A stretch of 53,080 nt of DNA from Pseudomonas entomophila. GTDB taxonomy: Bacteria; Pseudomonadota; Gammaproteobacteria; Pseudomonadales; Pseudomonadaceae. Position 1 is the stretch's first letter; every line of letters begins with the position of its first letter. The notes beneath the pieces were generated by a model. It was not told the DNA's origin. It did no database searches and saw nothing but the letters and a program-made list of their open reading frames with translations. Shown in pieces: positions 52,998 to 53,080 of the stretch. The stretch spans positions 1 to 53,080 of the forward strand of contig NZ_JAAMQJ010000038.1 in the NCBI RefSeq assembly GCF_013523125.1. The letters run 5' to 3'. The translations under genes and the position numbers were made by a program.

Positions 52998-53080
52998 ATG
53001 ACTACTCACTACACCCACTTGACCATCGAAGAGCGCGTAACGCTAATGATCATGCGTATGCAAGGCGCCTCGCTGCGAGC
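52998..53080 (+). mobile_element. IS30-family transposase, N-terminus (runs off the window)
   Basis: From the ATG at 52998 the frame reads MTTHYTHLTIEERVTLMIMR then MQGASLRA to the window edge. This matches the N-terminal helix-turn-helix of IS30 transposases (HLTxEER...GxSxRxIA). It is partial because the window ends; whether the copy is intact cannot be judged here. Confidence 0.85.

Overview
The window is a high-GC chromosomal segment from a Pseudomonas, most likely of the P. putida group. The evidence is gene content and order: rhlB-esterase-algW / Nif3-cysD-cysNC; zapG, alpha/beta hydrolase, trpS, zapE; rplM-rpsI-petABC-sspAB; suhB / trmJ-cysE-iscRSUA-hscBA-fdx-iscX; ndk-rlmN-pilW-rodZ-ispG-hisS-yfgM-bamB-der; speC and prfC. 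Most of it is core housekeeping DNA with tight, co-directional operons. This placement comes from recalled protein sequences and synteny, not from a database search.

Layout. 1-3.7 kb: tandem 7-bp repeat, then rhlB, an esterase and the DegS-type protease algW, all on the minus strand. 3.9-8.2 kb: a Nif3-family gene and the sulfate-activation genes cysD and cysNC. A four-helix-bundle (S23/IVS-type) gene with complementary heptamer arms sits between cysD and cysNC. 8.4-10.1 kb: a secreted stand-alone peptidase-S74 domain and methionine gamma-lyase. 10.2-13.5 kb: an AT-richer S-type pyocin (HNH DNase) with its immunity gene. 13.5-18.5 kb: zapG, a hydrolase, trpS, zapE and a GlxA-type regulator. 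18.8-23.6 kb: ribosomal proteins L13/S9, the cytochrome bc1 complex and SspA/SspB. 23.7-41.2 kb: suhB, then a long plus-strand run covering tRNA modification, cysteine synthesis, Fe-S assembly, nucleotide metabolism, pilus and cell-shape factors, isoprenoid synthesis, outer-membrane assembly and ribosome biogenesis. 41.4-49.6 kb: an aminotransferase/omega-amidase pair, a PepSY-flavoreductase, ornithine decarboxylase and RF3. 50-53 kb: a membrane protein with a 24-residue companion, an extra methionyl-tRNA synthetase of lower GC, and the ends of IS30-family elements.

The genes form functional sets. cysD/cysNC and cysE lead from sulfate to cysteine, the sulfur donor used by IscS, while methionine gamma-lyase degrades methionine. 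The isc operon supplies clusters to proteins encoded nearby (IscR, IspG, RlmN and the Rieske protein).

The most unusual signal is a family of small intergenic elements built of degenerate 7-bp units (CAAGCTA/CAAGCTG on one side, GCTTGCA/GCTTGCC on the other). They lie directly behind stop codons at 4.65, 5.83, 17.3 and 41.2 kb, and the window start appears to be the right arm of another. Two copies share a conserved core of about 58 bp. One carries the four-helix-bundle gene, and its arms can pair in RNA across that gene and over the cysNC ribosome binding site. The second notable region is the extra, zinc-knuckle-less MetRS abutting nested IS30 ends.
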